Shown in pieces: positions 1-9,500 of a DNA stretch of 20,507 nt (the stretch's first letter is position 1; each line of letters starts with the position of its first letter). Where the stretch lies: positions 1 through 20,507 of the IMG/VR virus record IMGVR_UViG_3300006749_000190; one strand, given 5' to 3'. Both the position numbers and the translations under genes were made by a program. Under the pieces are notes generated by a model, which ran no database searches, was not told where the DNA came from, and saw only the letters and a program-made list of their open reading frames with translations. Source of the stretch: a virus.

Positions 1-132
1 AGAGTTCAAATGCCTGACCAAATTACAACGAGTAATTTTGTCTACAATATGGCTAATTTAGATGCAGACGCACACACTGTTGCGATTGATGATGATATTG
101 GTTTGACAGTCGTACACGGAGACCTCGCATGA
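1..132 (+). CDS. 3' end of an unidentified virion gene (5' end outside window)
   Basis: The frame is open from the left edge and ends in TGA at 130-132. An in-frame ATG at 10 would allow a 40-residue protein, but codons continue upstream without a stop, so this is more likely the C-terminus of a longer gene. The last residues are acidic (the segment AIDDDIGLTVVHGDLA is at the end). The stop overlaps the ATG of the tail-fibre gene as ATGA, which suggests translational coupling and membership of the same tail or virion operon. No domain can be recognised in this fragment. Confidence 0.55.
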   Translation, partial: RVQMPDQITTSNFVYNMANLDADAHTVAIDDDIGLTVVHGDLA

Positions 133-1178
133 GTAAAGCAGCAGAACTCGCCGCACTGATTGGTTCGCAGACGGCGCAAAGTAATCGGAACCTTGTTATC
201 AACGGTGCGATGAACGTGGCGCAACGTGGTACGTCAGTAACAGGTATTGGTGGAGATGCAGACTATAAAACAATAGACCGATTTAGGTTAAACACGAGTA
301 ACACTGCTGGTCGGTTAACCATGTCACAATCATCTGTAACCGACTTGCCGGGGTTCGCAAACGCCTTAAAATTAGACTGCACGACAGCCGATACATCTAT
401 AGCTTCTACTGAAGTTGGCATAATACAATACAGGTTTGAGGGTCAAGACCTTCAACAACTCAAGAAGGGTACATCTAGTGCAGAACCAGTAACCGTTTCA
501 TTTTATGTGAAAGGAAACGCAAGCGCGACTTATACTTGTGAGTTTGAAGATTCTGACAATAGTTACAGGGCTAATAGTCAAGAATTTTCTGTGACTACTT
601 CATGGAATAGGGTGTCTTTGACTTATGTGGGCGATACAACAGGAACACTAGATGACGATAATGCACAATCCATGCAATTAAATTTTTGGTTTCACGCAGG
701 TTCAAATTTTACCAGCGGTACTTTTGCATCTAATACTTGGCAAACCGACCAAACAAAAAGAGTTGGAGACAATCAAACATCATTTTTTGACAGCACAGAC
801 AGAACATTAGAAATTACTGGCTTGCAGATGGAGATAGGCGAGGTAGCCACGCCATTTGAGCATGAGGACATAGGAACTACGTTAGCCAAGTGTCAACGGT
901 ACTTTCAAGTCCATTCTGGATTAAATATTAGAGGTTATGCTTCTGCTGGACTTACTAGAGTAGAAAACATGGTATCACTACCAGTAGAAATGAGGGCAGC
1001 ACCAACAAGTGCCATAATTACAAGTGGTAATAATACTAATGTTAGAAGCTCTCATACAACATATTCTGGTTTTAGACTAGGCACCACCACTGGTAATGCT
1101 ATTTTATCAGTTGAATCGGCAGCTGAGGGAATAGTGCATATTTCTGGTAGAACAGAAACATTAACGGCGGAGTTATAA
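129..1178 (+). CDS. Tail fibre / receptor-binding protein with carbohydrate-binding-type domain
   Basis: This 349-residue protein is of a type widespread in marine podoviruses. It opens with a short helical segment (about residues 1-20), then NRNLVINGAMNVAQRGTS (about 20-37) and an IDRFRL segment, typical of the start of a jelly-roll domain resembling carbohydrate-binding modules. The beta-rich domain runs to about residue 250 and closes with ITGLQMEIGEVATPFEH followed by LAKCQRYF, a signature I know from phage tail fibres. The last 90 residues are probably the variable tip. The role in host surface binding is inferred from family and position. The start overlaps the preceding stop (ATGA). 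Codons from about position 400 onward look more AT-rich than the first part, as is common in exchangeable fibre tips. Confidence 0.75.
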   Translation: MSKAAELAALIGSQTAQSNRNLVINGAMNVAQRGTSVTGIGGDADYKTIDRFRLNTSNTAGRLTMSQSSVTDLPGFANALKLDCTTADTSIASTEVGIIQYRFEGQDLQQLKKGTSSAEPVTVSFYVKGNASATYTCEFEDSDNSYRANSQEFSVTTSWNRVSLTYVGDTTGTLDDDNAQSMQLNFWFHAGSNFTSGTFASNTWQTDQTKRVGDNQTSFFDSTDRTLEITGLQMEIGEVATPFEHEDIGTTLAKCQRYFQVHSGLNIRGYASAGLTRVENMVSLPVEMRAAPTSAIITSGNNTNVRSSHTTYSGFRLGTTTGNAILSVESAAEGIVHISGRTETLTAEL

Positions 1179-1181
1179 ATT

Positions 1182-1355
1182 ATGGATGAAATGAATATTA
1201 CATCGGCAAAATATGTAACTGAAAATAAGATAATGATATTTGCCACCGTTGATGGTCAAGAGATGACAGTACCCACAGATTCAGCAAACACACACTACGC
1301 AGAAATCATGCGCCAAGTAGATGCTGGCGAGTTAACTATAGCTGATGCCGACTAA
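1182..1355 (+). CDS. Small tail-associated phage protein (57 aa)
   Basis: The ATG at 1182 lies 3 bases after the tail-fibre stop, and the TAA at 1353-1355 shares a base with the next ATG (TAATG). The 57-residue product contains KYVTENKIMIFATVDGQEM, then VPTDSANTHYAEIMRQVDAG and LTIADAD. This pattern (ATIDGxEMxVPxDxxNxHYxEIMxQVxxGxLTIxxA) is familiar to me from small proteins, or the C-terminal ends of fibre proteins, in marine phages. Its function is unknown; a tail-fibre accessory or assembly role is a guess from the neighbourhood. The perfect fit between two genes strongly supports that it is real. Confidence 0.8.
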   Translation: MDEMNITSAKYVTENKIMIFATVDGQEMTVPTDSANTHYAEIMRQVDAGELTIADAD

Positions 1356-1555
1356 TGAAGCTGGCAATGGAACCTGTACTCAAAACACAGATGGAACTTG
1401 AGGCACACGAAAAAGAGTGCGCCATCCGGTATGCCTCTGTGCAAGAGAAACTAGAGGGTTTAGACAAACGTATGTGGCGATTAGAAGCAATGATAATGGG
1501 TAGCACCGTAATGGTGGTAGCTATGGTAGTTACAGTATTTATGGGAATGAATTAG
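1355..1555 (+). CDS. XhlA/holin-like small membrane protein
   Basis: The 66-residue product has a hydrophilic, probably coiled-coil N-terminal half with the segment HEKECAIRY (18-26) and QEKLEGLDKRMWRLE. One strongly hydrophobic segment at about 47-64 (rich in Met and Val) is followed by only two residues. This architecture, a short coiled coil plus a C-terminal membrane anchor, is that of XhlA-type hemolysin or holin-associated proteins, and similar HEKEC-containing proteins occur in many phages. A role in lysis is possible but not shown, and no endolysin is visible in this window. The ATG overlaps the preceding TAA by one base. The next gene starts one base after this gene's stop. Confidence 0.6.
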   Translation: MKLAMEPVLKTQMELEAHEKECAIRYASVQEKLEGLDKRMWRLEAMIMGSTVMVVAMVVTVFMGMN

Positions 1556-1556
1556 T

Positions 1557-3326
1557 ATGGCAGAAGCTCCAAAAACTGGAACCAAACCAGTAGACCAATA
1601 TATGGGCGAACAAGCTGTTAATCCTTTGATGCCAAAACAAGGACTGTACAAGCCTAAAGACCAAGTTATCGGACAAGATGAACTTATTAAAGAAGGTTCG
1701 GGACAAGTAGACGACGAGCTACCCGACACCAGCCTGACTAAATCTATTGCACAAGGAGCGGAAAGAGTGCAAGCTCAGGCTCCTGCGCAAATGACCCCGC
1801 AGATGGCTGGTCCTGTGTCTGGGGTAGCCGACACAAGAGGCACTTTATCGGAAGAAGCGCAAGCTAAAGCTGCACAGGGTACCATAGGACAGCAAGCTAC
1901 AGCCGCACAGGGCACTGTTCAAGGTGCAATAGACCCTATGACAGGGCGCACAGTATCTGCCCAAGAACAGGCTACAGCGGCTACCGCCGATGCCCAATTC
2001 CTTGACCCGTATCAAGCAGCACAATCAGGATTCGTTAGCACCGTACAAGGTGCGACTATGCAGGTAACACCTGACATGACTGTAGAAGGACAACTTGCTA
2101 GGTTGTCACAACAGTTTTCTAATGGACAAGTTCCGTCTTGGGCAGCGGGGGCAATTCGTAATGCCAACGCGCAGATGGCCGCACGCGGTCTCTCTGCTTC
2201 TTCTATGGCCGGCGCGGCACTTACGCAAGCCGCTATGGAGTCTGCCCTCCCTATAGCTACGCAGGATTCTCAGACATATTATAAAACTGCTGTGCAGATT
2301 ATGTCTAATGAACAACAGGCACGCTTAGCTAACTCACAGAACAATATGAATATAGATTTGGCTAACACGTCAAATCGTCAACAAATGGCGCTTGCAAAAA
2401 TGCAAGTTAACGCTTCTTTGGCAGGTCAAGAACTCAGCAACCAACAGCAGACTAACATCCTCAACGCTGAAAAATTTGCCGAAGCCGCAAACATGACGTT
2501 TACACAAGAACAACAACGCGTGTTTGCAAACTCTAAGATGGTGGAAACACTTAATCTTAGCAATCTGTCTAACTCACAAGCCACAGCACTTGCTAATGCG
2601 GCTAGTCTAGCACAGATGGATATGGCGAATCTCAACGCTCGTCAACAAGTAGCTGTACAAAATGCGCAAGCATTTATGCAAATGGATATGGCAAACATGT
2701 CTAATGCACAGCAATCCGCAGTCATTGAACAACAAGCAAAACAACAAGCAATGCTTTCCGACCAAGCGGCGGCTAATGCGGCACAGCAGTTCAATGCTAC
2801 CTCGCAGAACCAAGTTAATCAGTTCTACGCTAGTCTCTCGCAAGACATTAATAAGTACAATGCTACTGCAAAAAATGCTTCTAGTCAGTTTAACGCTGGA
2901 CAAGCCAACGCCATGCAACAATTTGCCGCAACAATGGCTAACCAAAGAGAGCAGTTTAACGCAGCTAACGCTTTAGCAATTGAGCAAAGTAATGTACAAT
3001 GGCGTCGTGAGGTTAATACGGCAAACACTGCAACACAAAATGCCGCTAACCAAGTTAACGCTGCTAATTATCTATCAATATCAAATACAGCACTTAATAA
3101 TGTGTGGCAACAGTTTCGGGATGAAGCAGATTATGCGTACTCATCTGCAGAAAATGCACATGACCGTTCGTTCAATATGGCTATGGCAATTCTTGAAGCG
3201 GATGTTAACAGAGAAAATTACGATAAATACTTAGACCAACAAACTGCAACATCTATTGGTAGTTTTTTAACTACCATCGGTGCATCCTATCTGGGTGCAG
3301 CATATGGACAAGCACCATCAGGATAA
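1557..3326 (+). CDS. Gln/Asn/Ala-rich virion protein with 11-residue repeats
   Basis: This 589-residue protein is dominated by Ala, Gln, Asn, Ser and Met. Residues 1-110 are a low-complexity, probably disordered leader. Residues 170-230 look like a more ordinary helical domain (LARLSQQFSNG, then Gly/Ala-rich ARGLSASSMAGAAL). From residue 243 to about 528 the chain divides without a gap into 26 units of 11 residues, predicting a very long right-handed or hendecad coiled coil. The C-terminus (565-583) is moderately hydrophobic with glycines (IGSFLTTIGASYLGAAYG). Marine podoviruses often carry such a protein among the tail and internal genes, and I take it as structural. Whether it forms a fibre stalk, a needle or an internal core rod is unknown. 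No enzyme motif was seen. Confidence 0.7.
   Translation: MAEAPKTGTKPVDQYMGEQAVNPLMPKQGLYKPKDQVIGQDELIKEGSGQVDDELPDTSLTKSIAQGAERVQAQAPAQMTPQMAGPVSGVADTRGTLSEEAQAKAAQGTIGQQATAAQGTVQGAIDPMTGRTVSAQEQATAATADAQFLDPYQAAQSGFVSTVQGATMQVTPDMTVEGQLARLSQQFSNGQVPSWAAGAIRNANAQMAARGLSASSMAGAALTQAAMESALPIATQDSQTYYKTAVQIMSNEQQARLANSQNNMNIDLANTSNRQQMALAKMQVNASLAGQELSNQQQTNILNAEKFAEAANMTFTQEQQRVFANSKMVETLNLSNLSNSQATALANAASLAQMDMANLNARQQVAVQNAQAFMQMDMANMSNAQQSAVIEQQAKQQAMLSDQAAANAAQQFNATSQNQVNQFYASLSQDINKYNATAKNASSQFNAGQANAMQQFAATMANQREQFNAANALAIEQSNVQWRREVNTANTATQNAANQVNAANYLSISNTALNNVWQQFRDEADYAYSSAENAHDRSFNMAMAILEADVNRENYDKYLDQQTATSIGSFLTTIGASYLGAAYGQAPSG
2283..3140 (+). repeat. Array of about 26 degenerate 33-bp units encoding 11-residue repeats
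   Basis: Residues 243-528 of the 589-residue protein can be cut into 26 consecutive 11-residue units without indels. Examples are QARLANSQNNM, QMDMANLNARQ, QMDMANMSNAQ, AAQQFNATSQN, ASSQFNAGQAN and AMQQFAATMAN. Position 6 is Asn in 16 of 26 units. Position 4 is aliphatic in most of the first 15 units, while in the later part position 4 is mostly Gln and position 5 is often Phe. DNA copies are diverged but traceable: the string atggatatggc occurs at 2616 and 2682, and cagtttaacgc at 2886 and 2952, both exactly 66 bp (two units) apart. This suggests growth by unit duplication. Confidence 0.8.
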
Positions 3327-3340
3327 CATAAGAGGACAAT

Positions 3341-3613
3341 ATGTGGCAAATATTCGCAGCAAAACTTGCTCAAAATCTGCTTGGAAGTAAGACCGCTCAA
3401 GCTCCCGCAGTAGAAAAACCCACTCCATACAGCACATCAGGTTTTCGTCGTCCTACAGGCCGTAGAGGTTCACAAGCTGTTCGCTCACGTCCCGCATCTG
3501 TAGAACTAGATAGCAGCGCTAATTTTTCTGCAAGTTTAAAGAATGCGGTACACAAACGTATGCTACGAGAAACAAAAGATACTGTTAAAGTGGCTAAAGC
3601 AACAAAGGCATAA
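3341..3613 (+). CDS. Small basic virion-region protein, unknown
   Basis: A 90-residue protein not recognised. It starts 14 bases after the preceding stop with a clear Shine-Dalgarno GAGGA before the ATG. The N-terminus (MWQIFAAKLAQNLLG) is a short amphipathic or hydrophobic helix. The middle is Pro/Arg/Ser-rich (FRRPTGRRGSQAVRSRP), and the C-terminus is a Lys-rich helix (LRETKDTVKVAKATKA). The strong positive charge and the position among virion genes would suit a minor capsid or DNA-contacting internal protein, but this is inference only. The next gene starts two bases after the stop. Confidence 0.7.
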   Translation: MWQIFAAKLAQNLLGSKTAQAPAVEKPTPYSTSGFRRPTGRRGSQAVRSRPASVELDSSANFSASLKNAVHKRMLRETKDTVKVAKATKA

Positions 3614-3615
3614 TA

Positions 3616-4161
3616 ATGTTACAGGGTATTTCAGAAAATCTAACAATGCCATCGGGAAAAGAACGCTCTCGTTTTGATGTGCCTATTCCTGGGCAGTCGC
3701 TGACTAAGCCTCCTAAGCAATATCCTTGGGAAAGCCCCCCTATGTTTACAACACAGGATGAAGTCATTGGCTATTATATGGATAAATTTGAAGATGATGA
3801 AGTATTGTTTGGTCTTTTTGCATTGTTGGAATCTAAGATACCTATAACCACTATTGTAACTTCTATGGTTATGCACGGATTTGCAGAGGGTATGTATAGT
3901 CCTGACCTTGGCATTATTGTAGGCGAAGATTTAGGAAACATGATTATGCTTATCGCTGACGAAGCCGATATAGACTACGTGATTGGTCCTAAAACCAATG
4001 TTAGTGATGCAGTTAGAAATGCTGTACAATTAAAAGAATCTATTAAAGAACGCGAATCAACATTCATGCCACAAGTAGAAGAAAAAATTAAAGAATTAAA
4101 AGAAGACCAGCCCAAGGGCGGACTTATGGCACCTAAAGAAGCACCGATGGAGACAGAATAA
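3616..4161 (+). CDS. Unknown phage protein in the virion gene cluster (181 aa)
   Basis: The 181-residue product has a Pro-rich, basic N-terminus (to about residue 45), a central alpha-helical domain with MVMHGFAEGMYSPDLG and IIVGEDLGNMIMLIADEA, and a charged helical C-terminus ending in GGLMAPKEAPMETE. Proteins with this central pattern sit before the large internal proteins in several marine podoviruses. I recognise the type but know no function. AAAGG lies about 8 bases before the ATG, and the TAA shares a base with the next ATG. Co-translation with the 789-residue protein suggests a shared role in virion assembly. Confidence 0.7.
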   Translation: MLQGISENLTMPSGKERSRFDVPIPGQSLTKPPKQYPWESPPMFTTQDEVIGYYMDKFEDDEVLFGLFALLESKIPITTIVTSMVMHGFAEGMYSPDLGIIVGEDLGNMIMLIADEADIDYVIGPKTNVSDAVRNAVQLKESIKERESTFMPQVEEKIKELKEDQPKGGLMAPKEAPMETE

Positions 4162-6530
4162 TGGCATTTCTTGGCGGATTAATGAGCGGTACAAAAGGCG
4201 CTTTTATTAGGGGTAGCCTTGATACTGCTACGGATATTATTCAAGCTACCGCGGAACGTGATGAAGAAAGCATCCTAGAAAAAGTAAAAGGTTTTGGTGC
4301 TAAAAAAACAGCGTATGACGCTGGTGTATCAGAATATGCTAAACAAAAGAAAATAATTACAGAAGTAGCTCAAATAGTGGGGGCACAAAATGATGATTTT
4401 CTTAAAGATTTATCTCCCTCTGATTTAGAGGGATATGCACAATCTTTAATCTCTACTTCAGGAGCAAAAAATGCAGGGGATGCTATAAAATATTTTTTTG
4501 AAAATAGGGATAAATTAGGAATAGTAGACATTCCTTCTGTAGGAAGCCCATCTGTGTCCGATACTGCAGAACAAACAGACTCTATACTAAGTGGTAGTGC
4601 ACAAACAGAGAAACCAAAAACATTTATGGGTGCTTTAGGTAGAGTTTTTAGGGGACAATCTAGCGCAGAAACAGATGCTGCCGCCGCAGCAAGAATGGGT
4701 ATTAGCGTAGAGCAATATAAAAGAGTTATGAAGGGAGCTGTACCGCAGTTACCTGACCCTTCTGTTGCGTTAATTTTAAATAAAGACAATCCTTTAACTA
4801 AAACAATTACAGATTCACACACATCTATTCTTAGTATTTTTCGTAAGGATGGCGATAACGCCCTTATTACCCCAGATACAGTAATTAAACTAAGTGATGG
4901 CACAGAACTCAAAGGCGATGAAATATCCGCAAAATATATGTCATCTTACAAAGCCTTCTTAAAAGACAATAATGCTAACGTAGATACTATGTATGAATTG
5001 CAGAGTGCTATCGTAACTACATCTATTCCAGATACAAAAGTACGGCAGTATATTCAGTCATTTGATGATGAATTAGAAGACTTTAGGAATACTATATTTA
5101 ATCTTGATTTATCATCTGATGTTAGAAAACCCCTTAATAAGATATACACAGATGCAATTGATATGAAGCGTAAGATTGCACTAAATCCTGAGTTTGCTAA
5201 CGACATGAACGTAGCTACTCAGTATGAAGACGTAATTAAACAGGGCTTAGCCTTGATGACAGGTATTGAAAAGCCTTCTGATGGCACATTAAAGATGCCG
5301 GATGTTTTCATTAATGTTAATAAACAGTTGGAAAGATACGAAGCAATATTTGCAGACCCTGCTAAAAAAGAATTTATGGATGATAATGATATAGAAGCAA
5401 TGCGACAAGCACGTATACTTATAAACTCTGCAGCAACAAATGTAGAGGGAATAGACCTTATAGATGCCCTAGCTATTATCCAAGAGAAAGTAAATGAAAT
5501 TAGCATATCAGAAAAAGACCCTGCAGCTAATGGCACGGAATTTGAAAGAAGTGTTGCATATAATATGAAACTTCTTAAAGATGCAGGATTTGACGGAACT
5601 ACCGATGAAGCACGCAAAATTGCAGAACATCATGCAAGCGGCGATTCAAAGATTGGTAGCACATTCCAAGATAAAGGTTTTACCATGATGGTAACCTTGG
5701 ATAGCCAAGGTAACGTTATTACCGTACCCGTCCGACACAAAATGACTGTAGGTGGAAAAGAAACAGCACCTCCCCCAGTTGTTGCTGATGCTAACGAATC
5801 CATTGATAACACTTTAGCTTCTTTTAGAGCAATAGGACGATTAAATGTAGCTGTAAGAAGCGTTGCTTCAGGATTAGGGATTTTAGGTTTACAAGGAGAG
5901 GCAAGAATATACGCCACAGATTTTGCAGATTTCTTTGGAATGAGGGGAGTTGCTGAAGGACTTAAGGGTGCTGAAGCAGAGCAAGCAAGACGAGATGCCA
6001 TTAGTTTCCTTACAGCCGCAAAAGATGAATTGTTTAAAGACCCTCGCCTATCTGATAAAGATTTGGCTATGGTTACCGACTATGTAGGACTCCTTAACCA
6101 ACCAACTATTGGTTTTACGAGAAGTGTTAGTGCTCTTAACGGCCTAACACGTATTTTTGCCACGACACAGGCTATAGCTTACGCAGATAAATTTATTGAT
6201 ACTCCTGCAATAGAGTTTAAAGGAGATTTTGACCCACTTAATCCAACAGAAATAATGGATATATCTAAAGAATCAATTAGCACAATGGTATTAACAAATC
6301 TTTTAGAAACCAACAGAATACCGGGCGGTTCAAATCCTGCGGCTAAAATTAAAGAACTTAAGAAGTTTGATGAAGAAAACGGTACAAATAAAACTCAACA
6401 GTATATTCAAGTAATTGCGCCGTATGTAGATATAGCGCATAACGCTGGTATGGCTGTTATGGCAAGACGGAGAAGCCCAGAAGGTTACAAACGTAACTTT
6501 AAAACTGCAGGTCTTCCATCTGCTAATTAA
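4161..6530 (+). CDS. Large putative internal virion / ejection protein (789 aa)
   Basis: The 789-residue protein begins with a Gly-rich amphipathic segment (MAFLGGLMSGTKGAFIRG), followed by mostly alpha-helical, charged sequence with no enzymatic motif that I can see. The C-terminal third carries SFLTAAKDELFKDPRLSDKD, LAMVTDYVGLL and PAAKIKELKKFD. This region resembles the conserved end of internal proteins in other marine phages, where a domain for the head vertex or ejected DNA is followed by a Lys-rich helix. By size and position beside the 1060-residue protein it probably corresponds to one of the large internal (ejection) proteins of T7-like podoviruses, but this is inferred from gene order, not from sequence identity. 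No frameshift or break was found. Confidence 0.65.
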   Translation: MAFLGGLMSGTKGAFIRGSLDTATDIIQATAERDEESILEKVKGFGAKKTAYDAGVSEYAKQKKIITEVAQIVGAQNDDFLKDLSPSDLEGYAQSLISTSGAKNAGDAIKYFFENRDKLGIVDIPSVGSPSVSDTAEQTDSILSGSAQTEKPKTFMGALGRVFRGQSSAETDAAAAARMGISVEQYKRVMKGAVPQLPDPSVALILNKDNPLTKTITDSHTSILSIFRKDGDNALITPDTVIKLSDGTELKGDEISAKYMSSYKAFLKDNNANVDTMYELQSAIVTTSIPDTKVRQYIQSFDDELEDFRNTIFNLDLSSDVRKPLNKIYTDAIDMKRKIALNPEFANDMNVATQYEDVIKQGLALMTGIEKPSDGTLKMPDVFINVNKQLERYEAIFADPAKKEFMDDNDIEAMRQARILINSAATNVEGIDLIDALAIIQEKVNEISISEKDPAANGTEFERSVAYNMKLLKDAGFDGTTDEARKIAEHHASGDSKIGSTFQDKGFTMMVTLDSQGNVITVPVRHKMTVGGKETAPPPVVADANESIDNTLASFRAIGRLNVAVRSVASGLGILGLQGEARIYATDFADFFGMRGVAEGLKGAEAEQARRDAISFLTAAKDELFKDPRLSDKDLAMVTDYVGLLNQPTIGFTRSVSALNGLTRIFATTQAIAYADKFIDTPAIEFKGDFDPLNPTEIMDISKESISTMVLTNLLETNRIPGGSNPAAKIKELKKFDEENGTNKTQQYIQVIAPYVDIAHNAGMAVMARRRSPEGYKRNFKTAGLPSAN

Positions 6531-6539
6531 GGACATAAA

Positions 6540-9500
6540 ATGGCAAACACAGCACAACAACTAGGGCAGCAGTTTGGCGTAAATATACAGCCTTCACCTG
6601 CACCTGCACCTGCACCTGCACCCGTGGAAGAAGAAAGCACGGAAATTGAAATTCGTCCTGGCGTTCTTTTTGACCCTTCTATAGAGGATACACGAACTCG
6701 TGCACCTTTGTTTGGGTTAGAATTTTTAGAAGACGTTCCTGTTCTTGGTGACTTGCCGCCCAATATCGCAGCGGCGGAACCAGACCCTCGCTACAGACTT
6801 AAATCTGAAAAAATTGAAGAGGATACTACAGAACGACTTTCTAAAATAATAGGGGAAGAGGGCGGCACATATGACCCAGATGGAACAGAAATTAAAAATA
6901 TCATAGGTAATGAAGGATTAGCAGCCTTTGGATTTGTAGAAACTGTTGAAGAAGCTCGCAAACTTTATGAAAATATACATGGTAAAGGAAAAGTGCGTGT
7001 ATTTGAAGACACCAATCCCCGTACAGTCTTTAGTCCTCAATTCTATATATCCCTAGAACAAGATGACGGTACATTTACCCCCTTTTCAAGTCCTGTGCAA
7101 TCCACGGCGGACTATGCAAAAATGCTTAGTGGAACTGTTGGATATGATGTTGCCGCGGGTTCGGCTACGGTAGGGACTGCCTTTTCTACTGCCGCAGTTG
7201 TCACTGCTGCGGCCGCTCCCACTGGCCCTTTTGCACCTCTTTTGGGAGGGCTTACCTTTGGCTATATGTTGTACGCGGGTGGCGGAACTACAGAAAAATT
7301 TAAACAAGAAGTTTTAAAAGACCAATTGGGACTTGAAGCTAAAGAGGCAGACGAGGCTGAAACATTACTAGGTCAAATATATGACACTATAAACAGAGGA
7401 TACACCCCTTCTGGTTCTGCATTTGGAATAGAGTTTACAGGAGATAAATTTACTGACCAAGAAAGATTGGCTGCACAACTTGAGTTATTACTGGGTGGCG
7501 CGGGAGGTATTGTCACCAAGTTACGCCTAACTTTGGGAAGGAGAGGGCAAGCATTTTTAGAAGATACTGCTGCTTCATTAGATATTTATCCTAGTGCTCG
7601 CAAGGCACAAGAAGCATCTGTAGCAACTGGAGCTAGACCTGGAAGTGATGCAGCTAAAGTAGATGGCGTAGACATGACGCTTGTTGATGCGACAGGTCGA
7701 CAGGTAACTTTAGGAGGTATGACATTAAAAAGTGTCACCGATTCTCGTATCATAGGCCGTTTAAGTGGTTTGGCAGAACAAACTAGCGTTATCATACCTA
7801 GAAAAATTAGAGAGTCTACACAAAGTGCCGTAGATTATCTAAAAACATATAAAGATAATTTAGGAGGGGGAGACTTTGGACTCTTCCGTAGAAGCCTAAA
7901 TGATATGCAAGATTTTTTTTCAAAAAATAGAGATAAAACTCCCGAATATAAAAAAATTGGTACAAGCATACAAGAGCTAGATAAATTATTTAGGGCGCTT
8001 AGATTTGATGAAGCTAAGGGATTGTATGCAAGAGTTTTTGATTCAGTTGGCACCTCTTCGTATAACATGGGGCCGGCTATTGATAAAATTATAGCTAATA
8101 CGCGGACCATTGTTCCTGGACTGGATGATGCAGGAAAAAGAACTGGTTCTAATTTACAAATGCAAGCAGGAGAGCCTAATCTTTTTGATGCTATAGAAGC
8201 TGTAAAAGGTTTAGGCAATAAAGAAGCAGGAGGTGTTTTAACCTATCAAGGTATGGATGCCGCAATAGCGGCGTTTAATAAAGCAAATCCTGCTTACGCT
8301 ATTTCAAGAACTTCTAAAGATTATAATATAGACTCACCAGCAAAATTATTACACATGTTTGCTACTCGCTTCGGTGAAATGGGTTCTGATTTAGCGGCCT
8401 TGCCTAATCCTTCAACTGCAGCAAAAAATGCTAGGTCCACTGCAATGGAAATGCGAGAAACTCTTTTGGACATGATTGGTAACCCAGAAGGTGTAGATGA
8501 TGCAGTAAAGGCAAATATTCGTAATGACCTTAATGATGCTAACGCGTTTTACAAAGAAACGTATGATATTGTTGAAAAAGCACAAACACGTACAAAAACA
8601 AAAGTACTAAAGTACACTGAACCGGGCCAATTTTCACGAGATATTTTAGATAAAGGTAGAAATATAGCTACAGAGGAACTGCTAGAAGCACTTGGTAAAC
8701 AACAAGACTATGTAATGGCTAATCTAGCAAGGGCAAATGTAGTAAATAGTCCTATGGCTCTTACCAAATTACAAGATTCTTTTAAAGAGCTTGTAGACGC
8801 AAATATAGCGCTATCTATGCCTGGAAAAGCGGGTGAAAAATCTGCACCGACTGCATTACGGGATTTTTTTACTAACTTTAGTGATGATGAATTAGCCACA
8901 CTAGGATATGACAGGGCTGCAAAACAGCAAGCATTGCAAGACGCAGACCAATTAGCAGAACTAGCCTCTGGAGATTTTGTGGAAGTGGTAGGTAAAAATG
9001 CCGCTGACAATAGTCCTTTTTTATTACGATTTAAGAATGTTTTTAATGACCCATCCAAAATAAATGATAATTTAGGTAAATTAATCACAATTGCTCAACG
9101 AGAATCTGCTGGTGCTGGTATGGAAAATCTACGTAAAGGATTTTTTGATTACCTTGTTTCTACACAAAGTGGTGTTCTTAAACGTGTACAAAGTAACACC
9201 GCCTATTCTAAGGTAGGCGATTTTGAAATTGACTCTGCAAAACTTGGCGAACTTTTAGACCAAGCAATTGAAGTTGCCCCAAATCTTAGTAAAATATTAA
9301 ATGAAAAAGATATGGCGGTATTAAAAATGCTACAAAGTTATACAGCAACATTAAGTCGTTCTGGTGCAGATGCTGGTTCCGCATTGTCTGGTGCACAAAT
9401 TATTGGAGAGTTATTTACAATTGACCCCCTAAAACTTGGTCGGGGCCTAGCTCGCTTAGGTGCACAAAAACGCATAGCAACTTTATTTACAAATGATAAT

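Noticed and set aside
4370-4912. - strand open frame of 180 codons inside the 789-residue gene
   Set aside because: Ser/Leu/Ile-rich mirror of the + strand gene, no ribosome site and no recognisable motif.
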